A DNA stretch of 64,000 nucleotides, taken from JAODBJ01 sp963782465. Its GTDB lineage: Bacteria > Actinomycetota > Acidimicrobiia > IMCC26256 > PALSA-610. The notes below the pieces were generated by a model. The model did not search any database, was not told where the DNA came from, and saw only the letters and a program-made list of their open reading frames with translations. Made by a program: the position numbers and the translations under genes. Below are positions 9,082 to 17,364 of this stretch, one piece after another. The stretch spans positions 372,001-436,000 of the forward strand of contig CAWAJR010000001.1 of assembly GCA_963782465.1 (NCBI GenBank). The letters run 5' to 3'. Numbering within the stretch: position 1 is the first letter of the stretch; each line of letters starts with the position of its first letter.

Positions 9082-9159
9082 TAGTCCACGAGCGTTCTTC
9101 GCTCGAGGCGCTCGAGAGCGCGTCGAGACAGCCCTGCGGGGCCGAGGAGGAGAACGAAG

Positions 9160-10394
9160 GTGGCATTCATCCACGGGTTGCGCTGTCGGGAATGTGGTCG
9201 CGAGTACGCGACGGCGCCGATCTACACGTGCGAGTGGTGTTTCGGGCCGCTCGAGGTCGCCTACGACTACGAGCAGATCGCGGCGGCGACGAGCCGCGAG
9301 AAGATCGCGTCGGCCCGGCGTCGCTCTGGCGCTACGCCGACCTCCTCCCGGTCGATCCGAACCCGGGCGTCGACCTCGGTACCGGGTTCACACCGCTCGT
9401 ACGAGCCGACCGTCTCGCGGCCGAGCTCGGCCTCGGCGAGGTGTGGGTCAAGAACGACACCCGCAACCCGACCAACTCGTTCAAGGACCGGGTCGTCACC
9501 ATTGCGATGGGCAAGGCGCTCGAGTTCGGTTTCAAGGTGCTGGCCTGCGCGTCGACGGGCAACCTCGCGAACTCGGTTGCCGCGCACGCCGCGCATGCCG
9601 GGTTGCGCAGCTACGTCTTCGTGCCCTCGAACCTCGAGCAGGGCAAGATCGTCACCACCGCCGTGTACGGCGGCAACCTCGTTGCCATCGAGGGCAACTA
9701 CGACGATGTGAACCGCCTGTGCGCCGAACTCGCCGGCATGTACCCGTGGGCGTTCGTCAACGTCAACATGCGGCCGTACTACGCGGAGGGTTCGAAGACC
9801 CTGGCGTTCGAAACCGCGGAACAACTCGGGTGGCAGGCGCCCGACCATGTCGTCGTGCCGGTCGCGAGCGGTTCGCTGCTCACCAAGGTGCTGAAGGGGT
9901 TCGGTGAGCTGCACAAGGTTGGCTTGCTGGACGACGAACCGCGTGTGCGCGTGTCGGGCGCGCAGGCCCTCGGCTGTTCGCCCGTCGCGAAGGCGTTCCT
10001 CGAAGACTCCGACACGATCAAGCCGGTGAAGCCCGACACGATCGCGAAGTCGTTGGCGATCGGGAACCCGGCCGACGGCTACTTCGCGCTCGACGCGGTG
10101 CGTACGACGGGCGGTGCGTTCGCGACCGTCACCGACGACGAAGTGGTCGAAGGGATGCGCCTGCTCGCGCGCACGGAAGGGATCTTCGCCGAGACGGCGG
10201 GCGGCGTGACGATCGCGACCCTGCAGAAGCTCGCGGCGCAGGGCGTGGTGACGCCGAACGAGCGGGTCGTCGTGTACATCACCGGCCACGGGTTGAAGAC
10301 GCTCGAAGCCGTCGCGCCGATCGTCGGCCCCACCGCGACCATCAAACCCACCCTCGACGCGTTCCACGACGCGTTCGACATCGAGGAGCAGTAA
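9160..10394 (+). CDS. thrC: Threonine-synthase-like PLP enzyme under a SAM riboswitch, frame broken once
   Basis: About 411 residues from GTG 9160 (Shine-Dalgarno GAGGAGGAG). Fold-type II PLP enzyme acting on O-phosphohomoserine. An N-terminal zinc-ribbon has two Cys pairs (CREC and CEWC). The PLP lysine is in NPTNSFKDRV, the phosphate loop is ASTGNLANSVAAHAA, and a C-terminal GGVTIATLQKL segment follows. The frame breaks at 9312-9316 (GTCGGCCCG); one G restores SGPASLWRYADLLPVDP. Annotated as threonine synthase by family, but SAM-riboswitch control and the overlapping CysO-type carrier gene suggest it may make homocysteine instead. Confidence 0.85.
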
Positions 10395-10669
10395 TGGCCG
10401 TCACCGTCCGCATCCCGACGCAGTTGCGTTCGCTCTCGGGAAGTGCCGCCGAAGTACAGATCGAAGGAGCGACGGTGGCCGAGGTGCTGAAAGGGCTCGA
10501 CGCCGCGCACCCCGGTTTCGGTGAGCGCCTGTTCGACGACAAGGGCGAGCTGCGCCGCTTCGTGAACGTGTTCCTCGCCGACGAGGACATCCGGTTCCTG
10601 CAGGGCACCGATACCCCCGTCGCCGACGGGCAGACGGTGAGCATCGTTCCCGCGGTCGCCGGCGGCTAG
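10394..10669 (+). CDS. CysO-like sulfur-carrier protein (MoaD/ThiS family)
   Basis: 91 residues; ATG overlaps the preceding TAA (TAATG), so translation is coupled. Ubiquitin-like beta-grasp fold ending in ...PAVAGG; the C-terminal Gly-Gly is the site of adenylation and thiocarboxylation. The pattern RFVNVFLADEDIRF and the end VSIVPAVAGG resemble mycobacterial CysO, which gives sulfur to an O-phosphoserine-using synthase and is later cut by Mec. No mec, moeB/moeZ or cysM is next to it here. It is the probable sulfur donor for the upstream PLP enzyme. Confidence 0.85.
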   Translation: MAVTVRIPTQLRSLSGSAAEVQIEGATVAEVLKGLDAAHPGFGERLFDDKGELRRFVNVFLADEDIRFLQGTDTPVADGQTVSIVPAVAGG

Positions 10670-10677
10670 GCCGACAT

Positions 10678-10714
10678 GCGTCGATAGCTATCGCATAGCG
10701 ATAGCTATCGACGC
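10678..10714. repeat. Palindromic repeat, family A, copy 1
   Basis: Perfect hairpin: arms GCGTCGATAGCTATCGC and its complement around loop ATA (17+3+17). Lies between the convergent cysO-like and dtxR-like genes; the right arm carries the last codons CGT CGA and the TAG stop of the dtxR-like gene. Other copies are at 28184 and 50257. Confidence 0.95.
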
Positions 10715-11361
10715 ACGTAGAGCTGTTCGGCGAACTTGGTCGGTACGAGGTGCTCGCCGTTGGCGCTGCGGACCCGCACGCCGGCCGGTTCGGTCGCGAT
10801 CACTGTCGCGTTCGACCCGGGGATCAGCGCGGCGCGCGCGACGAATTGCAGGCCGGCGTCGTTCAACTCGAGCTTCTCGCTGATGCGCGAGACGGTGATC
10901 GTCCCGGGCGTCGCGGCGGCGAGCGCGACCGACGGCGTTTCCGGCGTGACGTGGTGCGAGCCGGGGATCGGGTTGCCGTGCGGGCAGGTGGCGGGGTCGC
11001 CGAGGAGCGCGACGAGCTTCTCCTCGACCTCGGCGGAGATGGCGTGCTCCCAGCGGTCGGCCTCGCGATGCACCTTTTCCCATTCGAGGCCGATCACGTC
11101 GGCCAGCAGCCGCTCGGCGAGCCGGTGCCGCCGGACGACGGTCGTGGCGAGGCGCCGTCCCCGGTCGGTGAGGTGCAGGCTCCGGTCGCCGTGCAGCTCG
11201 ACGAGCCCCTGGTCGGTGAGCCGATCGACGGTTTCGGACACGGCGGGCGCCGACAGCCCGAGCCGCTCCACGATGCGGGCCCGCATCGGGACCGTGCCCT
11301 CTTCCTCGAGCGCGAGGATCGTCTCGAGGTAGTGCTCGGTCGCGTCGTGCAGCTCCGCCAC
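10705..11361 (-). CDS. DtxR/IdeR-family metal-dependent repressor with altered primary metal site
   Basis: 218 residues. N-terminal winged helix (about 1-65, LSAPAVSETVDRLTDQGLV recognition part), dimerisation/metal domain (about 66-140) and an FeoA/SH3-like C-terminal domain (about 148-218). Residues numbered as in DtxR align without gaps over the first 110: ancillary-site ligands H79, E83 and H98 are kept, primary-site E105 and H106 are kept, but Met10 is His and Cys102 is Asp. In DtxR/MntR work, acidic replacements at these positions shift preference from iron to manganese, so this may be a Mn (or other metal) sensor. It is divergent from groEL, and its stop codon lies in the family A palindrome. 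Confidence 0.88.
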   Translation of the reverse strand: MAELHDATEHYLETILALEEEGTVPMRARIVERLGLSAPAVSETVDRLTDQGLVELHGDRSLHLTDRGRRLATTVVRRHRLAERLLADVIGLEWEKVHREADRWEHAISAEVEEKLVALLGDPATCPHGNPIPGSHHVTPETPSVALAAATPGTITVSRISEKLELNDAGLQFVARAALIPGSNATVIATEPAGVRVRSANGEHLVPTKFAEQLYVRR

Positions 11362-11414
11362 AGCCCCTCCAATGAGAACCGGAGATTACCGGCGCGGCGG
11401 GGCCTCGACCTCAA

Positions 11415-11441
11415 CTTGCACTCTCGGGCTGCGAGTGCCAA
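11415..11441. promoter_or_regulatory. Degenerate second CIRCE-like operator
   Basis: CTTGCACTC, nine bases, GAGTGCCAA: same half-sites and same spacing as CIRCE with two mismatches in one half-site and one in the other. It sits seven bases upstream of the perfect CIRCE in the dtxR-groEL gap and may be a second HrcA site. Confidence 0.6.
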
Positions 11442-11447
11442 CATGGA

Positions 11448-11474
11448 TTAGCACTCGCACCTGGTGAGTGCTAA
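11448..11474. promoter_or_regulatory. CIRCE element (HrcA operator) before groEL
   Basis: Perfect TTAGCACTC-N9-GAGTGCTAA, 67 bases before the groEL start. HrcA, assisted by GroEL, represses at this operator and releases on heat shock. hrcA is not in the window. Confidence 0.97.
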
Positions 11475-11541
11475 TTCCGCACCAGCAATCCACCCGACCA
11501 CTACCGGAGAAGCAGCTCAGCTGCCCCGAGGGGGTTACGCA

Positions 11542-13181
11542 ATGCCGAAGCAGATCGCCTACGACGAACACGCCCGGAGGGCGCTCGAGGCGGGCATGAA
11601 CAAGCTGGCCGACGCCGTACGCGTCACGCTTGGCCCAAAGGCCGCAACGTCGTGCTCGAGAAGAAGTGGGGCGCGCCCACCATTACGAACGACGGCGTTT
11701 CGATCGCCAAGGAAATCGACCTCGAGGACCCGTACGAGAAGATCGGCGCGGAGCTCGTCAAAGAGGTCGCCAAGAAGACCGACGACGTCGCCGGTGACGG
11801 CACCACGACCGCGACCGTGCTCGCATGGGCGATGGTTCGCGAAGGCCTGCGCAACGTGGCGGCCGGCGCCAACCCGATGGTGTTGAAGGTCGGGATCGAG
11901 TCGGCGGTCGAAACCGCGGTCGACTCGATCAAGAGCCTCTCGAAGAAGGTGGAGACCGACCCGGCCGCCATCGCCAACGTCGCCGCGATCTCCGCGGCCG
12001 ACAAGGAAATCGGCTCGATGATCGCCGAGGCCCTCGAGAAGGTCGGCAAGGACGGTGTCATCACCGTCGAAGAGAGCCAGACCTTCGGGATGGAACTCGA
12101 CCTCGTCGAAGGTATGCGCTTCGACAAGGGCTACATCTCGCCGTACTTCGTCTCCGACCCGGAGCGCATGGAAGCCGTCGTCGACGACGCCTTCCTGCTC
12201 TACGTCAGCTCGAAGATCTCCGCGGTCAAGGACATGCTCCCGGTGCTCGAGAAGGTCATGCAGAGCGGTCGCCCGCTCGTGATCGTCGCCGAGGACGTCG
12301 AGGGCGAGGCGTTGGCGACGCTCGTCGTCAACAAGATCCGCGGCACGTTCAAGTCGGTGGCCGTCAAGGCTCCCGGTTTCGGTGAGCGGCGCAAGGCGAT
12401 GCTGCAAGACATGGCGATCCTCACCGGTGGCCAGGTCATCTCCGAAGAGGTCGGCCTGAAGCTCGAGAACGTGGGCCTCGACCTGCTCGGCCGTGCCCGC
12501 AAGGTCGTCGTCACCAAGGACGAGACGACCATCGTCGAAGGTTCGGGCTCGAAGGCCGACGTGCAGGGCCGGATCAACCAGATCCGCCAGGAGATCGAGA
12601 ACACCGACTCCGACTACGACCGCGAGAAGCTGCAAGAGCGCCTCGCGAAGTTGTCGGGTGGTGTCGCGATCATCAAGGTCGGCGCGGCCACCGAGGTCGA
12701 GCTCAAGGAGAAGAAGCACCGCATCGAGGATGCGGTGCAGACCACCAAGGCGGCCGTCGAAGAGGGTGTCGTGCCCGGCGGTGGCGTGGCGCTCCTTCGT
12801 GCGCAGGCCAAGGTGCTCGATCTCGCGAACACGCTCGAGGGCGATGTGGCAACCGGTGCGCGCATCGTTGCCCGTGCGCTCGAAGAGCCGTTGAAGCAGA
12901 TCTCGGTGAACGCCGGCCTCGAAGGCGGCGTGATCGTCGAGAAGGTGCGCAACCTCAAGGGTGCGAACGGCCTGAACGCCGGCACCGGCGAGTACGAGGA
13001 CCTGGTGAAGGCCGGCGTCATCGACGCCGCCAAGGTCACCCGTTCGGCACTGCAGAACGCAGCGTCGATCGCGGCCCTGTTCCTCACCACCGAAGCGGTC
13101 GTGGCCGACAAGCCTGAAGAAAAGGCGGCGGTCGGCGGCGGGATGCCCGGTGGCGACATGGGCGGCATGGGCGACTTCTAA
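11542..13181 (+). CDS. groEL: Chaperonin GroEL (60 kDa), frame broken once
   Basis: About 546 residues from ATG 11542. ATP-driven folding chamber subunit. Seen: MPKQIAYDEHARRALEAGMNKLADAVRVTLGPKGRNVVLEK after correction, DVAGDGTTTATVLA (ATPase Asp), the apical domain, VVPGGGVALLRA, GLNAGTGEYEDLVKAGVIDAAKVTRSAL, and a Gly/Met tail (GGMPGGDMGGMGDF). The frame breaks at 11640-11642 (CCAAAGGCCGC; homologues require AAAGGGCCGC), one G short. groEL is essential, so I take this as a consensus error. No groES is adjacent, as often for a second groEL locus in actinobacteria. Regulated by CIRCE. Confidence 0.96.
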
Positions 13182-13213
13182 GTCCTGCTCTGCGTTTCAA
13201 CATTCCATCGTGT

Positions 13214-13241
13214 ACGGGGCGCCTTCGGGCGCCCCGTTTCA
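13214..13241 (+). terminator. Rho-independent-type terminator after groEL
   Basis: Stem ACGGGGCGCC / GGCGCCCCGT with TTCG tetraloop (13214-13237), followed by TTTC, 33 bases after the groEL stop. Confidence 0.88.
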
Positions 13242-13296
13242 CGTTCCCGGCCGTTCGGTCGATAGAGAGCCAATGCGCTTGTCCGGAGGTACTCCG

Positions 13297-14160
13297 ATGC
13301 GTCTTCCTCGCCGGTTGCTGACCGCGCTGGGTCTGCTGGTGGTCACCGGCGCGGCCGCAGGGTGTGGCGCGAAGCCGATCGACGCGGCGGCGATCCTCGC
13401 CGCGGCACCGGCGAAGACGGCCGCCGCGTCCACCGCCAAGGTTTCGGTCGACGAATCGATCACCGAAGGCGGCACGACACATCGCATCGTCATGAGCGGC
13501 GCGATGAGCCTCTCGTCGGGGAACGGGACGTTGGAGGCCGACGCTTCGGCGTTCGGGATCCCGGGAGCGACCGGGCGCCTCGAGTTCCGCCTGGTCGACG
13601 GGATCATGTACATGAACCTGCGTGACCTTGCCCAGGGGATGAACGTGCCCTCCGGCGCCCTCGGCGAGAAGCAGTGGTTGAAGATCGACCTGCGCGAGTA
13701 CGTCGCCGCCGGCAAGGCGATCGGTGGCGACACCGCGAGTTCGATCACCCAGAGCCTCCAGTACCTGCGAGGCGTCGACAAGGACGGGGTCAAGGACCTC
13801 GGGAAGGCAAGCGTCCACGGCACGGCCACGACGCACTACCAGGCCGATGTCGACGTGAACGTCCTGCGTGACCGCCTGGCCAAGTCGGACCTCACCGCGA
13901 CCGTCAAGAAGGCGTTGTCGTCGAGCCTCGACGCGTTCGCCGCCCCGACGTTCCGAACCGACGCGTGGATCGACCATCAGGGTCGCCTGCGCCAGCAGGT
14001 CGTCGCGTTGCCGTTGACGACGGCGGGCCGGCGCGTGTCGTTGCGGCTCACGACCAACATCGACGACTTCGGCGTGAAGGTCACGGCGGTCGCGCCGCCG
14101 GCGAACCAGGTTCTCGACTCGGGCGCACTGTCGTCGTTGCTTTCACAGTCGAGCGTCTGA
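13297..14160 (+). CDS. Secreted lipoprotein, LppX/LprG-like fold suspected
   Basis: 287 residues from ATG 13297, chosen over ATG 13273 because GGAGG lies seven bases upstream. Signal peptide MRLPRRLLTALGLLVVTG with a lipobox-like AAAGC. The mature part has repeated beta-rich stretches (GATGRLEFRLVDGIMYMNL, KQWLKIDLREYVAAGK) and a C-terminal DAWIDHQGRLRQQVV, the layout of LppX/LprG-type lipid-carrying lipoproteins in actinobacteria. It should sit on the outer face of the membrane. Exact ligand unknown. It follows the groEL terminator, so it has its own promoter. Confidence 0.72.
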   Translation: MRLPRRLLTALGLLVVTGAAAGCGAKPIDAAAILAAAPAKTAAASTAKVSVDESITEGGTTHRIVMSGAMSLSSGNGTLEADASAFGIPGATGRLEFRLVDGIMYMNLRDLAQGMNVPSGALGEKQWLKIDLREYVAAGKAIGGDTASSITQSLQYLRGVDKDGVKDLGKASVHGTATTHYQADVDVNVLRDRLAKSDLTATVKKALSSSLDAFAAPTFRTDAWIDHQGRLRQQVVALPLTTAGRRVSLRLTTNIDDFGVKVTAVAPPANQVLDSGALSSLLSQSSV

Positions 14161-14288
14161 GCCGCGCCGCCGCCCGCGGCCGACACCCGAACGACCAATC
14201 CGGAAATGGGTCGCGTTTCCACCTGTTGTTCGGTGGTTTCGGCCGGTAGCCTCCCGACCACGCCGCGAGGCCGAGGGGGAGTAGCGGA

Positions 14289-15236
14289 ATGGGTCGCAGG
14301 TCGCGCAATTCGTGCCGGTTGTGGGCCGGACTGCTGGTCGCGGCCGCGCTGGCGACGAATTGCGGCGGCGCGAGCAAGGGCGGCGCGTCGGCGACGACCA
14401 CGGGAGGCGGTTCCGGTGCGCCACCCGCGCTCAGCCCACTCGCGACGGTGAAGCAGGCGATCGCGGCGACGGAGGCTTCGGGCACCGCCCGGGTCTCGAA
14501 CCGTCTGCTCTCCAAGATCACCGCGTTCTCGTCCGACGAGCAGAGCGTCGGCGTCTTCAACTTCAAGACCGGCGACGGTGCCTGGTCGCACAACATGTCG
14601 GCGACGCCCAACGGGCTCGTTCCGCCGGGCACCCCGCCCGACCAGGTGGTGTTGAACGTACGCGAGGTCGACCCGTACCTCTACACCAGCCTCCTTCCCG
14701 CCTTCAAAGCCGCCGGTATCAACGAGACGTGGCTACGTGTGCCCGCGACCCCCCCGCCGGGCAGTTCCGGTTTCAGTGGTTTCGAAGGGTTGAGCCCCCG
14801 TATCCCGCTCAGCGCCCGTTTCGAACGACCGGAAATCGCGTTCCGGATCCTGGCGACGACCACGGCGGCCCGGCTGGTCGGCCCCGCGGTGGTCCGCGGG
14901 AAGGCGACGACCGAATACTCGATCGACGTGCAGGTGCGGTCGATGCTCGAAGGCGTCGGGGTGATGTTCTTCTTCGGCAACCCGACCGCGCCGGCCGACC
15001 TGGCGAAGATCGACGAGACGGCGGCGAAGGTGAGCACGGTCAGGGTGTACATCGATGCACTGGGGCGCATCCGTGAGCTGTTCGTCGACTCGGATCTCCG
15101 CCCGATCGCGCCCCTGTTCAAGCCGCCGCAAGACCCGAGGTTCTGGCGCGAGCTTCGTGTCCAATGGGACTTTTTCGACTACGGCGTTCCCGTGTCGGTC
15201 AGCGCGCCCACCGAGAGCGTCCGGATCGCCGACTGA
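14289..15236 (+). CDS. Putative secreted lipoprotein of unknown function
   Basis: 315 residues. Signal peptide with hydrophobic GLLVAAALA and lipobox ATNC, then a Gly/Ser/Thr linker. The rest (about 45-315) contains long beta-prone stretches and repeats the theme of the previous lipoprotein (SGTARVSNRLLSKITAF near the start, STVRVYIDALGRIRELFVD near the end), so the two may be distant paralogues. No catalytic motif is visible. It precedes the hemQ gene by 35 bases in the same direction. Confidence 0.6.
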   Translation: MGRRSRNSCRLWAGLLVAAALATNCGGASKGGASATTTGGGSGAPPALSPLATVKQAIAATEASGTARVSNRLLSKITAFSSDEQSVGVFNFKTGDGAWSHNMSATPNGLVPPGTPPDQVVLNVREVDPYLYTSLLPAFKAAGINETWLRVPATPPPGSSGFSGFEGLSPRIPLSARFERPEIAFRILATTTAARLVGPAVVRGKATTEYSIDVQVRSMLEGVGVMFFFGNPTAPADLAKIDETAAKVSTVRVYIDALGRIRELFVDSDLRPIAPLFKPPQDPRFWRELRVQWDFFDYGVPVSVSAPTESVRIAD

Positions 15237-15271
15237 GGTGCGTCGCCGGGGCCGGCGGTAACCTCGCCCCA

Positions 15272-16066
15272 GTGGAACCGCTCGTACCGTCGATCGGGTG
15301 GGGCGTCCTGCACCTCTTCTACCGCGTCGACCACGCGCGCGCCGAGCGGGAGCCGGGCGGCGTGAAACGGATCCTGGATGCCGTCGCGTCGCTCGAACGC
15401 GACGAGCACCAGGTGTTGTGCGCGGCGGTCCTCGGTCACAAGGCCGACCTCGCGTTGATGGTGCTGGGGCCGGATCTCGACCGGCTGCAGGCCTTCCAGC
15501 GTGAGCTGCGCGACGCGCCCCTCGACCTCGTGTGGTCGTACGTCTCCCTGACCGAATTGTCGGAGTACACCTCGACCGAAGACGACGAGCGCGCCCGTCT
15601 CGTCACCGAGGAACAACTCGAAGGCGACGAGTTGGAAGCGCGACTCGTGGCGTGGCGCGAGCGGATGGCGCACTACGCGGAGAACCGCATCCACCCCAAG
15701 CTTCCCCGCAAGCGCCTGCTGTGCTTCTACCCGATGTCGAAGCGGCGCGACGCGGGTGCGAACTGGTACGAGTTGCCGTTCGCGGAGCGCAAGAAGCTGA
15801 TGGGCGGCCACGCGCGGGTCGGCCGGCAGTACGCGGGTCGGATCCTGCAACTCATCACCGGCTCCACCGGCATCGACGACTGGGAGTGGGGGGTCACGTT
15901 GCTGGCCGACGACCCGGTCGCGTTGAAGGAGATCGTGAACGAGATGCGATACGACCCGGCCTCGGCGCGCTACGCGGAATTCGGTCCGTTCGTCACCGGT
16001 CTGATGCTCGATCCCGCCGACGCACTCGCGCGAGCCGGCCTCGAGCCGAGCCGGGCCGAACGATGA
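15272..16066 (+). CDS. hemQ: Coproheme decarboxylase (chlorite-dismutase-like)
   Basis: 264 residues from GTG 15272. Final enzyme of the coproporphyrin-dependent haem pathway of Gram-positive bacteria: oxidatively decarboxylates coprohaem III to haem b with H2O2. Seen: dimeric alpha-beta barrel halves, the motif LLCFYPMSKRRDAGANWYELPFAERKKLMGGHARVGRQYAG, which includes the catalytic Tyr in FYPMSK and the proximal haem His in GGHARVGRQY, and DDWEWGVTLLADD near the end. The next gene overlaps it (ATGA). No other haem genes lie here. Confidence 0.92.
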   Translation: MEPLVPSIGWGVLHLFYRVDHARAEREPGGVKRILDAVASLERDEHQVLCAAVLGHKADLALMVLGPDLDRLQAFQRELRDAPLDLVWSYVSLTELSEYTSTEDDERARLVTEEQLEGDELEARLVAWRERMAHYAENRIHPKLPRKRLLCFYPMSKRRDAGANWYELPFAERKKLMGGHARVGRQYAGRILQLITGSTGIDDWEWGVTLLADDPVALKEIVNEMRYDPASARYAEFGPFVTGLMLDPADALARAGLEPSRAER

Positions 16067-16311
16067 ACGCGGCCGCGTTGCGCTTGTTCGTCTCCTTCCC
16101 CGAGTCGCTCGTCGAGCGGCCGATGATCTACGAGCTCGTGAAACGGTTCGACGTGGTGCCCAATATCCGTCGGGCCAACGTCGAAGCTCATTCGGGGTGG
16201 ATCATCCTCGAACTCGAAGGCGACGCCGACGCGCGCGACGACGCGGTCGCGTACTTGCAGGAACTCGGTTGCACGGTGAACCGGATGGAAGGCGACGTCG
16301 TCGCCGGGTGA
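16063..16311 (+). CDS. NIL-domain protein (ferredoxin-like small protein)
   Basis: 82 residues; ATG overlaps the hemQ stop. Matches the NIL domain seen at the C terminus of MetN and next to Fe-S/sulfur proteins: LFVSFPESLVERPMIYEL, then FDVVPNIRRANVEAHSGWIILELEGD and a final EELGCTV-like helix. It binds small ligands or acts as an adaptor; in actinobacteria it often stands alone. Translational coupling to hemQ suggests a haem or sulfur-related role, but this is inference. Confidence 0.82.
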   Translation: MNAAALRLFVSFPESLVERPMIYELVKRFDVVPNIRRANVEAHSGWIILELEGDADARDDAVAYLQELGCTVNRMEGDVVAG

Positions 16312-16332
16312 CGCCGCGTACGCGCGCTGCTG

Positions 16333-16608
16333 CTACCCGAGCCGTCTCCAGAGAGGGAACGTGAGGTATTCGACGCCGTCGTGCTGCTCGGTGCGCCCCG
16401 CGCGACGGAACGCCGGCATGCACGCGGTCGCGGCGTCGAAACCGATCATCGCCTTGTACGACGCGACCGGGAGGAGCAGCGGCCCGTCGGCGTCTCCGTC
16501 GCGGATGATCGCGTCGACTTCCAGGACGGGATGGGCCGGGTCGCCCGCGTCTTTGCAGACGCAGTGGTACACGATCCGCTCGAACACGGCGGTGGCCAAG
16601 ACCCGCAC
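16333..16608 (-). CDS. Small hypothetical protein with Cys pair
   Basis: About 91 residues if GTG 16608 is the start. Not recognised. Codon third positions are strongly G/C and the frame stays open upstream, consistent with coding. Features: hydrophobic start VRVLATAVFERIVYHCVC with Cys-Val-Cys, then an acidic middle (VLEVDAIIRDGDADG) and a C-terminal VEYLTFPLWRRLG. It is divergent from the next gene with a 21-base gap, and converges on the NIL gene. Confidence 0.5.
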   Translation of the reverse strand: MRVLATAVFERIVYHCVCKDAGDPAHPVLEVDAIIRDGDADGPLLLPVASYKAMIGFDAATACMPAFRRAGRTEQHDGVEYLTFPLWRRLG

Positions 16609-16629
16609 GCAACAGATCTTGCCCCGCGC

Positions 16630-17364
16630 ATGACGGACGAGTACCGCACACCGGGCGTGGCGTCCGTTGTTGACGCCGCGCGCGCCGACGTGCGGACGGA
16701 CCCCGACGCGGCGGAGCAGCGAGGTCTCGCGCTGATGCGATCGGCCGGGGACGCGATCATCGCGGGGGTCGACGAGCATGCTTCGGCGTACCTGGCCCGA
16801 CGCGCCAACGAGGTGCTCGACGCCTGGCAACGTGTTCCAGCCGAAACCCGGCCGTTGGCGAGCGCGCAGTTGCAAACTGCAGCCGCGACCGCGCAGCGTC
16901 GCGTGACCGGCGAACTTCGCGCGCTCCTCGCGGTCGATCCTGCACACCAGACGCGCACACCCCTCGAAATCGTGCGAAGTCTGCGCGAAGAACCAACCGC
17001 GGTGCTGTCGGCGCTCGGAGTTGGCGAGGTCGTACGCGACGAGTTCGAGGAGAGGGCACTCCCCGACGACCCGTACGGGTTCGCACCTCGTACGCTCGCC
17101 GAGCTCGGCGACGACGAACTCGGGCCCATGTTGCTGGCGTGGGGTATCGGGAAGGCGACGGTGTTGCGGGCGAGGGCCGCCCGGGTGGAACCGGTGGGGG
17201 ACGAAGGGCGAGAGGGTGCCGGCACGCCTCGGGGCGCGGCTGCGGGCAGCACGGGAAGGCGCAAAACCTTGGGGACGATTGCATACGCCACGCGGCATTG
17301 CGCGGAGGCCGTCATCGCGCGCGCCCGGCGCGCGCTCGACTTGCGCCCGGGACGGTCGCGATGA
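16630..17364 (+). CDS. Hypothetical helical protein coupled to the PAS/GGDEF/EAL gene
   Basis: 244 residues from ATG 16630; stop overlaps the next start (ATGA). Not recognised. Largely helical and Ala/Arg/Glu-rich: an N-terminal region (to about 110) with SAGDAIIAGVDEHASAYLARRANEVLDAW, a middle with ELGDDELGPMLLAWGIGKATVLRARAARV, and a basic tail ending RALDLRPGRSR. No transmembrane helix. Tight coupling to the cyclic-di-GMP gene suggests an accessory or regulatory role for it. Confidence 0.6.
   Translation: MTDEYRTPGVASVVDAARADVRTDPDAAEQRGLALMRSAGDAIIAGVDEHASAYLARRANEVLDAWQRVPAETRPLASAQLQTAAATAQRRVTGELRALLAVDPAHQTRTPLEIVRSLREEPTAVLSALGVGEVVRDEFEERALPDDPYGFAPRTLAELGDDELGPMLLAWGIGKATVLRARAARVEPVGDEGREGAGTPRGAAAGSTGRRKTLGTIAYATRHCAEAVIARARRALDLRPGRSR

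Noticed and set aside
11640..11642. Programmed frameshift in groEL
   Set aside because: No slippery site or stimulatory structure, and the same kind of break occurs in many unrelated genes.
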